A stretch of DNA of 9,351 nucleotides from assembly GCA_013331575.1 (NCBI GenBank), contig DUGD01000017.1:549-9899 (forward strand), given 5' to 3'. Under the pieces are notes generated by a model, which worked only from the letters and a program-made list of their open reading frames with translations, made no database searches and had not been told where the DNA came from. This DNA comes from Candidatus Woesearchaeota archaeon (lineage in GTDB: Archaea; Nanobdellota; Nanobdellia; Woesearchaeales; UBA525). Below, piece after piece: positions 1 to 5,655 of the stretch. The position numbers were made by a program, and so were the translations under genes. Positions within the stretch are counted from its first letter, which is position 1; each line of letters starts with the position of its first letter.

Positions 1-753
1 CTTGAAGACCTTTGGCGAATACTCCAGTGTGACGAGCTGCGGTTCCGCAGCGCTGCCGCGGCCGACACCGACGATACCGCCGTAACCGAGCTTCGCGAGC
101 TTATCCTTTCCGAGCACAGACGATCTCACACCGTCCTCCTTCGCCACTTTCGCAGCGCGTTGAGCGAAAGCATCCGGAGTCAGATCGCACGAAGGGAGGT
201 TCTGCAAGTCGCGCACGAGGTTGCACGCCTCGGCAACGACACGACCGAGCGCAACGCCTTTCTGCGCCGCATCGGCGCGGTTCTGCGTGGTGACAACAGC
301 GAGCGAAGCTATGGATTTTATCTCATCGAGCTTCTGCGTCCGGTACTGTGTGAACTGATACGTTGAGAGCAGGATGCCTTCGACTATCGTCTGCGTGGCA
401 GATTCAGGATCGAGGTCGGCGTCGGCAGGGAGCTCGACCGCGATGGATTTCGCGCCCGCGTTGCGGAGCGCCGCACCGGCCGACGCGACAGACGAACGCA
501 GTATCTCATTCGTTACAGCCGCTCTCTTCCCGAGACCGACTATCGCATAGAACCGCGGCGTATCAGGCCGTCGTTCGATGATGACCTGTTTTGCCTTGCC
601 CTCGAACTCCTTGCGGGCACGCGCCACGATGATGGCATCGCCAAGCTTCGCCCGCACACGCGATTCGACATCCCCCGCTTCTTCATAGGTGAAGAGGACG
701 ACACCGTCCTGTTTCATATCGAGAACATTCTCTGTGACTACGCTGATATCCAT
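1..753 (-). CDS. Leucyl aminopeptidase (peptidase family M17), N-terminal part, cut by window edge
   Basis: The minus-strand frame starts at ATG 753 and runs open off the left edge, giving 251 residues of a protein expected to be about 480-500 long. Residues 1-150 match the variable N-terminal domain of cytosol aminopeptidases. Near residues 180-200 is the linker RDLQNLPSCDLTP, corresponding to the usual RDLxNxPxNxLTP. Around 231-247 is LGYGGIVGVGRGSAAEPQL, the family's LGM-G-VGxGS-EP segment that precedes the metal-binding core. The two-metal catalytic residues lie outside the window, so activity cannot be judged. M17 enzymes release N-terminal amino acids from peptides in the cytoplasm using two divalent metals. 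GGAG lies 10 nt upstream of the ATG and a TATA-like box at 788-797 predicts a leader of about 14 nt. It lies 141 bp downstream of the 500-residue gene on the same strand but appears to have its own promoter. Confidence 0.9.
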   Translation of the reverse strand, partial: MDISVVTENVLDMKQDGVVLFTYEEAGDVESRVRAKLGDAIIVARARKEFEGKAKQVIIERRPDTPRFYAIVGLGKRAAVTNEILRSSVASAGAALRNAGAKSIAVELPADADLDPESATQTIVEGILLSTYQFTQYRTQKLDEIKSIASLAVVTTQNRADAAQKGVALGRVVAEACNLVRDLQNLPSCDLTPDAFAQRAAKVAKEDGVRSSVLGKDKLAKLGYGGIVGVGRGSAAEPQLVTLEYSPKVFK

Positions 754-787
754 CAGTACCACACTCCAAGTCCTAGCGACACGCCGC

Positions 788-797
788 TATTTTTAAG
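788..797 (-). promoter_or_regulatory. TATA-like box of the aminopeptidase gene
   Basis: On the minus strand this reads CTTAAAAATA, centred about 40 bp upstream of the ATG at 753. Archaeal transcription usually starts about 25-27 bp downstream of the TATA centre, giving a predicted start near 766 and a short leader that includes GGAG at 764-767. Inferred from position and sequence only. Confidence 0.5.
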
Positions 798-851
798 GCT
801 TGCGCGGAAAAACACCACGATGAGACTGGGTTGATATAGATCGATAAGAAT

Positions 852-875
852 GCCGCCAATCGCGCCGCCAATCGC
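852..875. repeat. 12-bp tandem duplication in a short intergenic gap
   Basis: GCCGCCAATCGC occurs twice head to tail (852-863, 864-875), just past the 3' end of the 500-residue gene. The rest of the 754-894 gap holds the aminopeptidase promoter and a GTTTTTCC tract (minus strand, near 807-814) that could help end transcription of the upstream gene. No function is evident for the duplication. Confidence 0.75.
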
Positions 876-894
876 CGAGTGCGGTATGCAAGCA

Positions 895-2397
895 TCACTG
901 AGGATCATCGGCGCGATACGACCCAAGCAAGCCCTTATTCACACCTTGGAAGAGCGAATCATCTCCGACTGCAGACAGGCCTTTGCACTCCACGTTACGG
1001 AACGTCCGATCGTACACCGTGCGACGCGAATGGCGCGAAGCCGGCAACGCATGGTTCCGTTTCGCCTCATCAACAAGCAAGCGTGCATTCATCGCCTCAT
1101 CACGGACCCAGGACGCGTCATGGCCAAGACGCATCTGCAACCGCAACGCGTTCTCGACCCCCTTGTCGAAAAGCGCATGCCGAGACGCTAGATGGTATAT
1201 CAGCACCTCTTCGAGCGCGGAGACCACGGGCCTGAACGAACCGCCTTCTAGCTTATCGAAGAAGCGCGCTTCCGCATAACGCTCTATGAAGTACCCGAAG
1301 TCGCTCGTGAGAGAGGCCGCGAGCCTTTTGTCAATATTCAACCCCATCATGCCTATCGACGCAGCATAGAGTATTTTCGAGTTGGAGACCGCCTCCGCCA
1401 CCCGCAGCAACCCTCCGGCAACACCCTGCTTCATGCGGCCATCGGCATCTTCGCCAGACGGACCTGTCGATTGAATCGACGAGAAATACCACGAATCCGC
1501 GTTCGCTATCCGTACGGCGTCGGATATGACCTCGTCAAAAGCGCCCGCCATCTCCCGCACGATCGGGACGCAATCATCAGGCAGGTAGAGTTCGTATCCG
1601 TGGAGCGAATGTTGCACGAGACCCAACGTCCCCACAAGGCGGTCGAGGCGGCGCCGTACGACATCCGGACGATCGCTCGCTTCGTACGCGAGGAACAGCG
1701 CTTTTTTCGCCACCGCCTCATGACGCGATGCGTTGTCGAAGAGCGCCTCCATCTCGCTATGCTGACGACGGAACGCCTCATCGACCTGTCGATCACGGCT
1801 CGATTGCAGCACAGCGATGCATGCGCCGACGTAATGCTCAAGCACGCTCTGCGATTCCTCGACACCATGCCCGAATCGCGACCAGACATCGGGAGCATCG
1901 CTCTTGAGAACGGTGGTCGCGACGCTCAGCTCGCCGAGAGTATTACCGACCTCGATGATGCGATTCAGCAACTTACTCGTCGATGGAAGATCGGTATTGG
2001 CGTTCTGCACTATATCGCGTATCGAAGACGAGACCCTCTGGGTATACTGCTCGCGGAAGCACGCCATCGCACCATGGAGGTGGAAATAACGCATATCGCC
2101 TTGCGGCCAGCAGACCTGGTCGTCAAGCAGTATTCGTGCGACGGAGACTGCGGGATCGAGCGATGCGAGGAATCGGCGTTGCTCATGCGCGGCCGATTCG
2201 GGCAACTGCACGCCGTAATGGGGAGGCGCTAGAGCACACTGCGAGGTATGTTGATCGAGAGATTGTATAGCGCTGTGATCGACGATATCGGCGGCACCAG
2301 AATAGCTCCCATCGAGAGCACCCTCGCCATCACGACGATCGCGATCATGAGACTGCTGCGCATCATCACTATCGCGCCGTGATTGTCGCCCGAACAT
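895..2397 (-). CDS. Hypothetical 500-residue, mostly helical soluble protein
   Basis: I do not recognise a family. Residues 1-75 are hydrophilic, rich in D, R, S, H and Q, and probably disordered. From about 100 to 450 the protein looks like successive amphipathic helices (for example 140-165, 205-235, 242-270, 280-300, 325-345, 390-425), ending in a basic tail. There is no signal peptide, no convincing membrane segment and no obvious nucleotide- or metal-binding motif; the nearest to hydrophobic is KILYAASIGMMGL at 341-353. The start at ATG 2397 is supported by a TATA-like box centred at 2424, exactly 27 bp upstream, which fits a leaderless mRNA. A long open frame on the opposite strand (1471-2232) is taken as a shadow because it lacks comparable start signals. 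It is the first gene of a possible minus-strand pair with the aminopeptidase. A structural or scaffold role would be speculation. Confidence 0.75.
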   Translation of the reverse strand: MFGRQSRRDSDDAQQSHDRDRRDGEGALDGSYSGAADIVDHSAIQSLDQHTSQCALAPPHYGVQLPESAAHEQRRFLASLDPAVSVARILLDDQVCWPQGDMRYFHLHGAMACFREQYTQRVSSSIRDIVQNANTDLPSTSKLLNRIIEVGNTLGELSVATTVLKSDAPDVWSRFGHGVEESQSVLEHYVGACIAVLQSSRDRQVDEAFRRQHSEMEALFDNASRHEAVAKKALFLAYEASDRPDVVRRRLDRLVGTLGLVQHSLHGYELYLPDDCVPIVREMAGAFDEVISDAVRIANADSWYFSSIQSTGPSGEDADGRMKQGVAGGLLRVAEAVSNSKILYAASIGMMGLNIDKRLAASLTSDFGYFIERYAEARFFDKLEGGSFRPVVSALEEVLIYHLASRHALFDKGVENALRLQMRLGHDASWVRDEAMNARLLVDEAKRNHALPASRHSRRTVYDRTFRNVECKGLSAVGDDSLFQGVNKGLLGSYRADDPQ

Positions 2398-2420
2398 GGA
2401 ATGATAGACTGATCCCTCCT

Positions 2421-2445
2421 ATAAATGCGTTTGCGCAGAAAACGC
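2421..2445 (-). promoter_or_regulatory. Promoter of the 500-residue gene: TATA box plus adjoining dyad
   Basis: The minus strand has ATTTAT at 2426-2421, 27 bp before the ATG. Directly upstream is the perfect inverted repeat GCGTTT-N7-AAACGC (2427-2432 and 2440-2445), placed where a regulator would contact the BRE/TATA region. An AGGAGGG motif at 2414-2420 lies too far (about 17 nt) from the ATG to be a normal Shine-Dalgarno. The dyad's operator role is inferred. Confidence 0.5.
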
Positions 2446-2760
2446 GAACATGACGCCGATAATGCCAAAGAACGGTTAACACGCGCCATACGAGCTCCCA
2501 TGGACACGCGCGTCATCAGATACGACATCACAACCGGAGATGAGACCGGTGGAGATGAGACTGGTGGACATGATAAGGCAGAAGACGAGATTGGAACACA
2601 GGCATTAAGGCCGCGGCGGAAACTATTTTAACCACTACACCCCACCACACCGCATGCACGATGCTCAGACCACACGTTGGCCCTGGCGCTTCTGATTGTG
2701 CTCTCATAAATCGCTCTATAACGCGGTCTCCAAAACCGTTCTGGAACGACGAAACGAGCA
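2446..2760. other. Intergenic stretch without a convincing gene
   Basis: This divergent gap separates the 500-residue gene (minus) from the four-cysteine gene (plus). A 68-codon plus-strand frame (2425-2631, encoding a GDETGGDETGG run) lacks a promoter and Shine-Dalgarno, and its ATG overlaps the opposite gene's TATA region, so I do not call it. ATGACGC (2450-2456) and GCGTCAT (2510-2516) form a 7-bp inverted repeat. Two weak TATA-like boxes, CATAAAT (about 2703-2709) and CTATAAC (about 2713-2719), could drive the plus-strand gene with a leader of roughly 100 nt. Confidence 0.4.
2536..2580. repeat. 15-bp direct tandem repeat, two near-identical units and one degenerate
   Basis: GGAGATGAGACCGGT (2536-2550) is followed by GGAGATGAGACTGGT (2551-2565), one mismatch apart, then a decayed third unit starting GGACATGATAAGG (2566-2580). 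The 15-bp period keeps any reading frame open, so the plus strand encodes GDETG units, but no coding signals surround it. Confidence 0.7.
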
Positions 2761-2761
2761 G

Positions 2762-2797
2762 TTGTTCTTTCACACAAACGTAGCCTACAGAAGAACG
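2762..2797 (+). promoter_or_regulatory. Hairpin in the probable 5' leader of the four-cysteine gene
   Basis: TTGTTCTT (2762-2769) can pair with AAGAACGA (2791-2798, one G-U pair) around a 21-nt loop, in the roughly 100-nt stretch between the likely promoter and the Shine-Dalgarno at 2831. It could be a structured leader or chance pairing. Confidence 0.3.
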
Positions 2798-2830
2798 AAC
2801 TTTGGCGATACAACAATGCCACAATACAAC

Positions 2831-2836
2831 GGAGGT
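2831..2836 (+). promoter_or_regulatory. Strong Shine-Dalgarno that sets the start at 2843
   Basis: GGAGGT is followed by AATCAT and then ATG 2843, a 6-nt spacing. The frame is open for 49 further codons upstream, with ATGs at 2696 and 2816, but neither has such a site. This ribosome-binding site therefore decides the start and marks the gene as leadered, unlike several neighbours. Confidence 0.8.
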
Positions 2837-2842
2837 AATCAT

Positions 2843-3190
2843 ATGAGCAGTTCGATAGTGATGATGGCCGAGATGGCAAATACGGCGCGAGAACGCCTTG
2901 ATGAGATGCAACGAGAGCATTATCGTGAGATAGCGAGGAATCATCTCGATGACCTCACGGACGCATACGCGCAGGCATTGCAACGGCCCGACGACACATG
3001 CCCGCTCTTCGGACTGGTCAGGAGCTACCGCGACGCAGATTGGACCCATCGCGGTGGCTACACTGCGAGGATGACTTGCGTTGCGCACAACAGTCATTGC
3101 GTGCAGATGGGAAGAGAGGCGGGATTCCCGACGAAAACGCAAGCGGAGTCATGTCCGGTGATGCAATATGTGCGGGAGAATACGCGATAG
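2843..3190 (+). CDS. Hypothetical 115-residue four-cysteine protein, possible metal binder
   Basis: I do not recognise a family. Residues 1-50 form a strongly helical, charged N-terminal half (MANTARERLDEMQREHYREI). The C-terminal half holds all four cysteines, C53, C79, C86 and C104, spaced C-x25-C-x6-C-x17-C, with H69, H82 and H85 nearby. C53 and C104 are both followed by proline (CPLFG, CPVMQ). A zinc site or iron-sulfur cluster is possible but unproven. There is no signal peptide, so the protein should be cytoplasmic. The start is fixed by GGAGGT six bases upstream. It is the only plus-strand gene in the left two thirds of the window, convergent with trxB and followed by a T-rich tract at 3231-3246. 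A thiol link to the thioredoxin reductase is conceivable only from proximity; the genes are not co-transcribed. Confidence 0.75.
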   Translation: MSSSIVMMAEMANTARERLDEMQREHYREIARNHLDDLTDAYAQALQRPDDTCPLFGLVRSYRDADWTHRGGYTARMTCVAHNSHCVQMGREAGFPTKTQAESCPVMQYVRENTR

Positions 3191-3229
3191 AGAGAAGGCG
3201 TGGCTTCATCGCAAGACGATATAGAATAC

Positions 3230-3246
3230 ATTCTTTTTTTCTCTTC
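3230..3246 (+). terminator. T-rich transcription end for the four-cysteine gene
   Basis: A run including TTCTTTTTTTCTCTT begins 41 bp after the TAG at 3188-3190, matching the oligo-T signals archaeal RNA polymerase uses. A hairpin with GCCTGC (3254-3259) and GCAGGC (3274-3279) follows and lies about 30 bp past the trxB stop on the other strand, so it may serve trxB in this convergent gap. Confidence 0.55.
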
Positions 3247-3310
3247 ACCCATCGCCTGCGAGGTCGATCACCGGCAGGCAATCGCCATGGCAGAGACGCA
3301 CGACACGCCA

Positions 3311-4309
3311 TCAACCGCGTTTGACGTCGGCACCGTTATCAGGACCGGGTTTTTTGATGCGCGAATACGCGCCGAACGCCGCGACGACACCCTCGGCGAC
3401 ACCGGTGATGGCCTGCTTGTACGGGCGATCCGCCACGTCCCCGGCGGCGTACACACCCGGCAGATTCGTCCGCGATTCCGAATCTATCTTGATCTCCTTA
3501 TGGTCATTGAGCTCGACACCGAGCTGTGCCGCGAGCTCGCTTTGCACATCATGACCTATCTCCACGAACATGCCCTCCACAGGGAGGATATCGCTGCCGT
3601 TGTAAGGAGTCGAGAGCTTGATGCCGGTGAGCATCTTATCGCCGAGCGCCTCCAGAGCGTTCGTATTGTAGAGTATCGTGACCTTCGGGTTCTGCTCGAG
3701 CCGCTGGACATTGATGGGCTCGGCGCGCATCTTCTCCTTACGCACGAGCATGTAGACGTGGCTCGCGAACTGAGCGACGAGGTCGCCCGCTTGCGCAGCA
3801 CTATCCCCTCCGCCGACGATAGCGACAGGGACGTTCTTGTAGAACGCAGCATCGCACGTCGCGCAATAGCTGACTCCTCTCCCCGACAGCCGTTCCTCGT
3901 TCTTCGCGCCGAGCTTGCGATGCTTCGTGCCCATCGCGAGGATGAGCGTACGACCGGTGTATTCGTGCTTCGCGCCAGCCTCGTCTTCAGCAGCGATGCG
4001 GTACAACGTTCCGTGCTGTCCATGACCGGTGATCGATTGCGCGGCAGTCACCCACTCCTCTTTGATAGGGACGTTGAGGTGATCGCAGTGCTCTTTGAAT
4101 TTCATCATGAGATCGAGGCCGGGGATGGAGGCATAACCGGGATAGTTCTCCACATTATGGCTCTCATTGAGCAGGCCGCCGACGACCTTGCCCAGGACCA
4201 ACGCTTTGAGGCCGAAGCGTACGCTATAGATGCCGGCCGCCATGCCTGCGCTGCCAGCGCCGACGATGATCACGTCATAGATGTCTTGAGGAGGAATGGT
4301 ATCAGTCAT
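3311..4309 (-). CDS. trxB: Thioredoxin reductase
   Basis: This 332-residue flavoprotein has every landmark of low-molecular-weight thioredoxin reductases: the FAD-binding GAGSAG at 17-22, GGLLNESHNVENYPGY at 44-59, the redox-active CATC at 149-152, the second nucleotide-binding GGGDSA at 166-171, and the C-terminal FAD motif GVYAAGDVAD at 285-294. It passes electrons from a nicotinamide (or other) donor through FAD and the cysteine pair to thioredoxin-like proteins in the cytoplasm. One departure matters: the NADPH 2'-phosphate motif HRRxxxR of the E. coli enzyme reads VRKEKMR here (189-195), so the preferred electron donor is uncertain. GGTGA lies 4 nt before the ATG and a TATA-like box is centred near 4343. 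No thioredoxin gene is visible in the window. Length is slightly above the usual 310-320, with a short polar tail. Confidence 0.96.
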   Translation of the reverse strand: MTDTIPPQDIYDVIIVGAGSAGMAAGIYSVRFGLKALVLGKVVGGLLNESHNVENYPGYASIPGLDLMMKFKEHCDHLNVPIKEEWVTAAQSITGHGQHGTLYRIAAEDEAGAKHEYTGRTLILAMGTKHRKLGAKNEERLSGRGVSYCATCDAAFYKNVPVAIVGGGDSAAQAGDLVAQFASHVYMLVRKEKMRAEPINVQRLEQNPKVTILYNTNALEALGDKMLTGIKLSTPYNGSDILPVEGMFVEIGHDVQSELAAQLGVELNDHKEIKIDSESRTNLPGVYAAGDVADRPYKQAITGVAEGVVAAFGAYSRIKKPGPDNGADVKRG

Positions 4310-4338
4310 ATTTTCACCGACGGAAGTGACGCAATCGG

Positions 4339-4371
4339 ATTAATAAAGGTTATCGAGAATCGCGGAATAAC
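4339..4371 (-). promoter_or_regulatory. trxB promoter with flanking dyad
   Basis: The minus strand reads TTTATTAAT at 4347-4339, predicting a start near 4317 and a very short leader before ATG 4309. Immediately upstream is GTTAT-N13-ATAAC (4349-4353 and 4367-4371), a possible operator. The short arms make chance pairing a real possibility. Confidence 0.45.
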
Positions 4372-4412
4372 TCACCGATTCTGCAGCACTCATCTCAGCA
4401 CAAGAGACTACG

Positions 4413-4532
4413 GGCAGTAGAACGCTGCCTTGGAGCCATCCCGCGGGCCGAATGCTGCGAGGCAACAGCCGAAGCAGCCATATGAGGACTGAGACAATGC
4501 TGCGAAGCGCAGTGCATCCTCCGCAGCGTTGG
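4413..4532. other. Cluster of inverted repeats between the RNA-like element and trxB
   Basis: Several stems follow one another: GGCAG/CTGCC (4413-4430), GCTGC/GCAGC enclosing GGC-aaca-GCC (about 4454-4478), and GAGGA/TCCTC enclosing CTGCG-aag-CGCAG (4484-4521). AATGCTGCG recurs (about 4451 and 4497), is echoed as GCAGCGTT (4523-4530), and GCAGCATT appears again at 4619. No open frame here has coding signals. It could be part of a structured transcript, a degraded mobile element, or simple repeat decay; I cannot decide. Confidence 0.4.
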
Positions 4533-4539
4533 AAAGAAA

Positions 4540-4716
4540 ATGAATGACCCCGGGCTAAAGCCCAGGGTATCTCCTCGCAAAGCTCGAGAGTCGCGGAGCA
4601 TTTACTGCTCGTCCCTTGCAGCATTTACGAAAATCGACCTGCATGAATCGGCCGATTTTCTGACCTACTCCAAGGCGACTCTCCTCGAGCTGAAGCACGA
4701 GGTATCACTCAAGTAA
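4540..4716 (+). CDS. Doubtful 58-residue open frame overlapping the RNA-like element
   Basis: An ATG at 4540 preceded by GGAAAGAAA opens a frame to TAA 4714-4716. The first third (MNDPGLKPRVSPRKARESRS) is just a translation of the hairpin sequence. The last part (AAFTKIDLHESADFLTYSK and LLELKHEVSLK) looks more protein-like and might be the 3' end of a broken gene. The stacked inverted repeats on this segment explain the sequence better than coding does, so I list it only as a possibility. Confidence 0.15.
   Translation: MNDPGLKPRVSPRKARESRSIYCSSLAAFTKIDLHESADFLTYSKATLLELKHEVSLK
4546..4690 (-). ncRNA. Candidate structured RNA with nested perfect stems (strand inferred)
   Basis: Read on the minus strand, GCTC-gag-GAGAGTCGC (4690-4675) pairs with GCGACTCTC-GAGC (4594-4582), a 13-bp closing stem with one 3-nt bulge. 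Inside it are GAAAATCG-N16-CGATTTTC (4629-4660), which contains the 12-bp palindrome AATCGGCCGATT (4646-4657), and GAGCA-N5-TGCTC (4596-4610). Together these make a three-way junction. Beyond it, GGGCTTTAGCCC forms a hairpin (4550-4565) followed on this strand by the T-rich TCATTCATTTTCTTTCC, like a terminator. A weak TATA-like CTTATTT (about 4719-4725) would place transcription start within a few bases of the closing stem. No known RNA family is recognised. The alternative is the remnant of an IS200/IS605-type end. Confidence 0.45.
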
Positions 4717-4737
4717 CGAAATAAGAGTACCTACGCA

Positions 4738-5544
4738 CTACCATTTCGCATACGTCTCGGGGTACAGCAATTCCTTGAAAGAAGTCGGGGGTTTACGCAT
4801 GAGCGCTATCGGGTCGACGCCGACCTTGCGCACGAAGTCGTAGCCGACGGCGTAATGGGCGTTGTTTGCCGCCACCACCCCCGGACAGCGATCGAGTATC
4901 GAGAGAGCACACGACAACGGATCGGACGGACTTGCCGCGACCATATCAACGGATTGTGGCAATGGCAGTACGCCAGTACGCCTGCACATATCGATGGACG
5001 AACGCAGTTTGCGGTACGGTGCAAAGTACGCATCAAGCCATCGCACGAAGTAATCGACCCGCGCACCATGGACCTCATCGGCACACGCGTGCAACGCGGC
5101 ATCTTCAGAAGCGTGCGCGACACCCACAGCGATACCGTCTGCGATCCCCTCCACGAACGAATACAGAGAGTAACCCACACGTTGCCGACGAAGATCGCTA
5201 TTGAGAAGCGAAGTGATTCGTTCCTCATTGAGTATAGGATTCACATGCGTCGTCAAAGCGTGCGCAATCTCGTGAAGGAGCACATAGCGACGTCGCGATG
5301 GATTGATCTCTCCAGCAGACGACAAATAGCTGTCCGGGACGATAATGGCACCAGAGACGTCATCGTACATCATCTCTGGAAGCACACGAGCGACATCACG
5401 CCTAGAGCCGCACTGCATGCGAGCCTTGATCTCTTCATCGCCGATAATCAAGAGAGGTCTCGGAAACGATACGCCTAAGCGAGATTGTATCTGTGCATGC
5501 GCCCAATCCACACAATCATCCAACGATGGATCGTTCATCTCCAT
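4738..5544 (-). CDS. HEIAH gluzincin-type zinc metallopeptidase, family unnamed
   Basis: Numbered from ATG 5544 (268 residues), HEIAH is at 91-95 in the context RRRYVLLHEIAHALTTH. The likely third zinc ligand E132 lies in FVEGIADG, 36 residues later. HExxH followed by a distant ExxxD is the gluzincin pattern: two histidines and a glutamate bind zinc and the HExxH glutamate activates water. The C-terminus, YAVGYDFVRKVGVD ... PPTSFKELLYPETYAKW, resembles the YxxGxxFV ... PPxSxxQxLHPxxY ending that I associate with a group of predicted HExxH peptidases. The frame can be extended to ATG 5622 or TTG 5625, but a TATA-like box centred at 5570 lies 26 bp before ATG 5544, favouring that start and a leaderless mRNA. 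The extension would add a weakly hydrophobic segment containing K and R. No signal peptide follows from the chosen start, so action is likely cytoplasmic. Substrate unknown. Confidence 0.85.
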   Translation of the reverse strand: MEMNDPSLDDCVDWAHAQIQSRLGVSFPRPLLIIGDEEIKARMQCGSRRDVARVLPEMMYDDVSGAIIVPDSYLSSAGEINPSRRRYVLLHEIAHALTTHVNPILNEERITSLLNSDLRRQRVGYSLYSFVEGIADGIAVGVAHASEDAALHACADEVHGARVDYFVRWLDAYFAPYRKLRSSIDMCRRTGVLPLPQSVDMVAASPSDPLSCALSILDRCPGVVAANNAHYAVGYDFVRKVGVDPIALMRKPPTSFKELLYPETYAKW

Positions 5545-5565
5545 GGACGACAGTACCAAGCGATA

Positions 5566-5600
5566 GAATATAACAGTATCCAAAACAGCGGCCCGATACT
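5566..5600 (-). promoter_or_regulatory. Promoter of the metallopeptidase gene with adjoining dyad
   Basis: The minus strand reads GTTATATTC, with the TATA core near 5567-5573, 26 bp before ATG 5544. Directly upstream is the 6-bp inverted repeat AGTATC-N14-GATACT (5575-5580, 5595-5600), a possible operator. If translation instead began at 5622 this box would lie inside the gene. Confidence 0.5.
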
Positions 5601-5655
5601 TGACCAGACTAGAAAGAAACATCAAGAGAAGAAGAATAGCTGCAATGCCGCCCGA

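Noticed and set aside
1471..2232. A 253-residue plus-strand open frame inside the 500-residue gene
   Set aside because: It lacks a TATA box or Shine-Dalgarno at its start, while the minus-strand frame is longer and has a well-placed TATA box. Shadow frames are common in this DNA.
2528..3142. A 204-residue minus-strand frame opposite the four-cysteine gene
   Set aside because: It translates the 15-bp repeat and runs antisense to a gene with a strong Shine-Dalgarno; no start signals or recognisable domain.
3200..4420. A 406-residue plus-strand open frame covering all of trxB
   Set aside because: The opposite strand encodes an unmistakable thioredoxin reductase with all motifs. The plus frame is an Arg/Asp/His-rich shadow produced by codon bias, without a family match or start signals.
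4450..4480. Resemblance to SRP RNA helix 8 (AGGC ... GAAGCAGCC)
   Set aside because: The GNRA tetraloop and conserved symmetric loop are not in place, and the roughly 300-nt SRP fold cannot be built around it.
4340..4624. A 94-residue minus-strand frame upstream of trxB
   Set aside because: It reads straight through the hairpins, has no credible start signals and its composition is not protein-like.
5545..5625. N-terminal extension of the metallopeptidase to ATG 5622 or TTG 5625 as a membrane anchor
   Set aside because: The segment is only weakly hydrophobic and contains K, R and D, there is no Shine-Dalgarno before it, and the TATA box centred at 5570 would lie within it.
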